NCBI GenBank assembly: GCA_017303775.1
Contig: JAFLCH010000013.1
Coordinates: 1-34,660 of the forward strand
Length of the DNA: 34,660 nucleotides
From: Anaerolineae bacterium
GTDB taxonomy: Bacteria > Chloroflexota > Anaerolineae > Aggregatilineales > Phototrophicaceae
Reading direction: 5' to 3'
In this document: positions 33,206 through 34,660 of the stretch, piece after piece
Layout: each line of letters opens with the position of its first letter
Numbering within the stretch: the first letter of the stretch is position 1
Translations under genes and position numbers: made by a program
The notes under the pieces: generated by a model
The model's database searches: none
What the model was told of the DNA's origin: nothing
The model's input: only the letters and a program-made list of their open reading frames with translations

Positions 33206-33589
33206 TCAGGTTTCACCTGTTATGAGACCGAAAATTATGATGGCGGCGAAGACGATGAGCGACAGCCCCAAGAAGTTACTGGCGGGACTGACGTAAAGGT
33301 TGATGAGCGCTAAGATGGCCAGCAGCGCACCGCCTAACCATGTGAAAGGGCTAACCCGCCAGCGGCGTGAGTATTGATATGCACCGGAGGCGAAGAGAAC
33401 GACCGCACCTGAAAAGGGAACGAAAAAGTTCGGTAAGCTCATGCCGCCCTGCTGAAGGATTTGAATTAAGGCGATTACGAGAACGAGCAAGACCCATGTG
33501 ATACGTTCGATGCGTGCTTCGCCATAACTTTTGCCAGCGCTGTAGCTGGTGCTTTGACGACGGCGAGTAGATCCTTTGCGACGTGCCAT
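33206..33589 (-). CDS. Small basic-headed membrane protein of unknown function
   Basis: This 127-residue protein starts with a basic stretch (MARRKGSTRRRQS) that should stay in the cytosol. About four hydrophobic segments follow (residues 31-48, 52-68, 81-97, 104-124). Polar loops are short, so most of the protein lies in the membrane. AAGGGAAT precedes the ATG. It lies upstream of the second PucR-type gene in the same direction with a 69 nt gap, so the two could be co-transcribed, although a TATCCT box in the gap may give the regulator its own promoter. I do not recognise a family. Confidence 0.72.
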   Translation of the reverse strand: MARRKGSTRRRQSTSYSAGKSYGEARIERITWVLLVLVIALIQILQQGGMSLPNFFVPFSGAVVLFASGAYQYSRRWRVSPFTWLGGALLAILALINLYVSPASNFLGLSLIVFAAIIIFGLITGET

Positions 33590-33671
33590 CTTATTCCCTT
33601 AAGTGTGATATTGATTAACCTGTTTGGAAATAATTATGTGTGCTGCAATTCGATTGCATCAATGTTCTATT

Positions 33672-33701
33672 AGGATACACTGCCTAATCACTTTCAGCCA
33701 A
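33672..33701 (-). promoter_or_regulatory. Predicted promoter of the small membrane protein gene
   Basis: On the minus strand TTGGCT (33701-33696), an 18 nt spacer and TATCCT (33677-33672), four of six matches in each box, about 83 nt upstream of the start. It abuts the divergent promoter at 33702. The -10 lies in CTATTAGGATA (33667-33677), which is repeated at 33179-33189. Confidence 0.4.
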
Positions 33702-33730
33702 TTGCAGAATAGCGGGATGATGCTTACAAT
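33702..33730 (+). promoter_or_regulatory. Predicted promoter of the lipoprotein gene
   Basis: TTGCAG (33702-33707), exactly 17 nt, then TACAAT (33725-33730), about 35 nt before the chosen start codon. Both boxes are close to consensus. Confidence 0.6.
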
Positions 33731-33764
33731 CGGTTGAGTGGGGATGTTTGAAAGAGGTGGGCGT

Positions 33765-34646
33765 ATGGGCTTTCGCCCATGGATTGTTTTAGGTTTGATG
33801 TTGATGATGGTGGCATGCAGCCCGGAGCGCGTGGCGTTGAATAATGGGCCGCTGCTGGTGCAAGATATTACGCTGGCACCGACGACACCGGCACCGACTC
33901 GTTATTTGAGTCCGACGCCGTCGCCGGTGATTATCCCTGTCTCGACGATTGAACTCAGCACTTCGATTCCATCCTTCACGCAGGAATCGGATTTCGTGCT
34001 GGTGACGCCAACGCTGCCACCGAGTAAGACACCTACCCACACAGCAACGATCACACCGACTTCACGCCCGACCTTGACGCCCAGCCCCGCGCCGATTATT
34101 CAGGCGACCTATATGATGACGACGCCTGTTTCGATCTTGCCTCCAGGGATTGTACCGATTCCGACTGCTGTGAGCGCTAGTGTGCCGGCACAGAATTGCA
34201 CGATTGCATGGTTTTTCAGCAGCCCGATACCCGCAACCTGCCCATTAAGCCCACCGTCCGACAGCGCGGGTGCATTCCAGCAGTATCAAAGCGGGGTGAT
34301 GATCTGGGTGGCGCGGCAGGACGCGATTTACGTCTTATATGACAGTGTGGGCAATCCGCGCTGGCAGGTTATGAATGATGCGTTTGTAGATGGTATGGCG
34401 GATACTGATCCGGCGTTTAATAATGCCCCGCCGTTCACGTGGCAACCACGACGGGGTTTTGGGCTGCTGTGGCGCAATCAAGTGGGCGTTCGTGATCGAA
34501 TTGGCTGGGCGATGACCGAGGCCGAAATCCCGTATACACCACAACTTCAACTGGGTTCTGATGGCACGATTTTCGTGAGCGATCCGCGCGGTGGAGTATA
34601 TGGATTAGCTGCGGGCGGCGGTGATTGGCAACGCTACGGAAGCTAG
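33765..34646 (+). CDS. Putative lipoprotein with Thr/Pro-rich linker
   Basis: This 293-residue protein begins with a short lipoprotein signal (WIVLGLMLMMVAC; Cys near residue 18 as the lipidation site, with MVA in place of the usual LxA). A long Thr/Pro/Ser-rich region to about residue 130 (PTPSPV, TPTLPPSKTPTHTATITPT) is a linker style frequent in Chloroflexota secreted proteins. The C-terminal half is folded, with many Trp and Gly residues (GVMIWVARQDAIYVLYDS, FTWQPRRGFGLLW) and a last strand pair ending GGVYGLAAGGGDWQRYGS. ATG 33765 is preferred to GTG 33738 because AGAGGTGG lies just before it. It is probably an envelope protein; its function is unknown. The window ends 14 nt after its stop. 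Confidence 0.75.
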   Translation: MGFRPWIVLGLMLMMVACSPERVALNNGPLLVQDITLAPTTPAPTRYLSPTPSPVIIPVSTIELSTSIPSFTQESDFVLVTPTLPPSKTPTHTATITPTSRPTLTPSPAPIIQATYMMTTPVSILPPGIVPIPTAVSASVPAQNCTIAWFFSSPIPATCPLSPPSDSAGAFQQYQSGVMIWVARQDAIYVLYDSVGNPRWQVMNDAFVDGMADTDPAFNNAPPFTWQPRRGFGLLWRNQVGVRDRIGWAMTEAEIPYTPQLQLGSDGTIFVSDPRGGVYGLAAGGGDWQRYGS

Positions 34647-34660
34647 GCTCCGATGGCAAA

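Noticed and set aside
33179..33677. Direct repeat CTATTAGGATA at 33179-33189 and 33667-33677 around the small membrane protein gene
   Set aside because: Too short for a mobile-element target duplication of this spacing; on the minus strand it contains TATCCT, a recurrent -10 box here, so shared promoter sequence explains it better.
1..34660. CRISPR arrays, insertion sequences, prophage or toxin-antitoxin genes
   Set aside because: Looked for regularly spaced repeats, transposase or integrase motifs and small paired genes; none found.

Overview
The window most resembles a mid-GC Chloroflexota genome of the Anaerolineae type. The signs are a Gld-like ABC transporter operon ending in a DUF4340-like protein, a PTPS-related multi-membrane protein, a Thr/Pro-rich lipoprotein, many TPR membrane proteins and two PucR-family regulators. 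This assignment is inference from gene style. No rRNA, tRNA, CRISPR array, prophage or transposase was found.

Layout. 1-447: no gene; GC-rich low-complexity sequence that looks like a decayed copy of a repeat seen twice more below. 448-6148 (minus): a four-gene ABC exporter operon (ATPase, permease, GldG-like, DUF4340-like) with its own promoter, lying behind a nucleoside kinase carrying ThrRS-like N-terminal domains. 6296-8292 (plus): hpt and a CCA-adding enzyme, translationally coupled. 8295-10685 (minus): a TPR protein, a UroD-family protein, rsmD and a degenerate ImmA/IrrE-like protein in one tight operon. 10774-13110 (minus): a large PTPS-related membrane protein. 13137-13484: promoter-bearing repeat copy A. 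13573-18980 (plus): two GNAT acetyltransferases, an AlaX-type editing protein, then five consecutive membrane-anchored proteins (three TPR, two of a small pair). 19201-22380 (plus): ileS of the type with a GxHH signature, preceded by a possible short leader ORF. 22621-33136: two PucR-family regulators enclosing a small Cys-rich protein, an SLC13-like anion transporter and glutamate synthase gltB, with repeat copy B between gltB and the second regulator. 33206-34646: a small membrane protein and, divergently, a lipoprotein.

How the genes work together. Translation quality is prominent: IleRS, AlaX, CCA-adding enzyme and RsmD. Nucleotide salvage is represented by hpt and the kinase. The right part reads as nitrogen metabolism (GOGAT, PucR regulators, an anion transporter), although gltD is absent from the window. 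The five-gene membrane/TPR cluster has no recognisable enzyme and may be an uncharacterised envelope complex.

Most interesting signals. (1) A dispersed element of about 340 bp, in two good copies, in which a sigma70-type promoter (TTGAC[C/A]-N17-TA[T/A]AAT) is part of the repeat, followed by about 230 nt of conserved GC-rich sequence and a terminal hairpin; this looks like a repeated non-coding transcription unit. (2) A window-scale change from C excess to G excess on the plus strand, independent of gene direction, with its turning point at roughly 16-22 kb. (3) An IleRS whose HIGH motif reads GSHH. (4) The five-gene membrane/TPR cluster.
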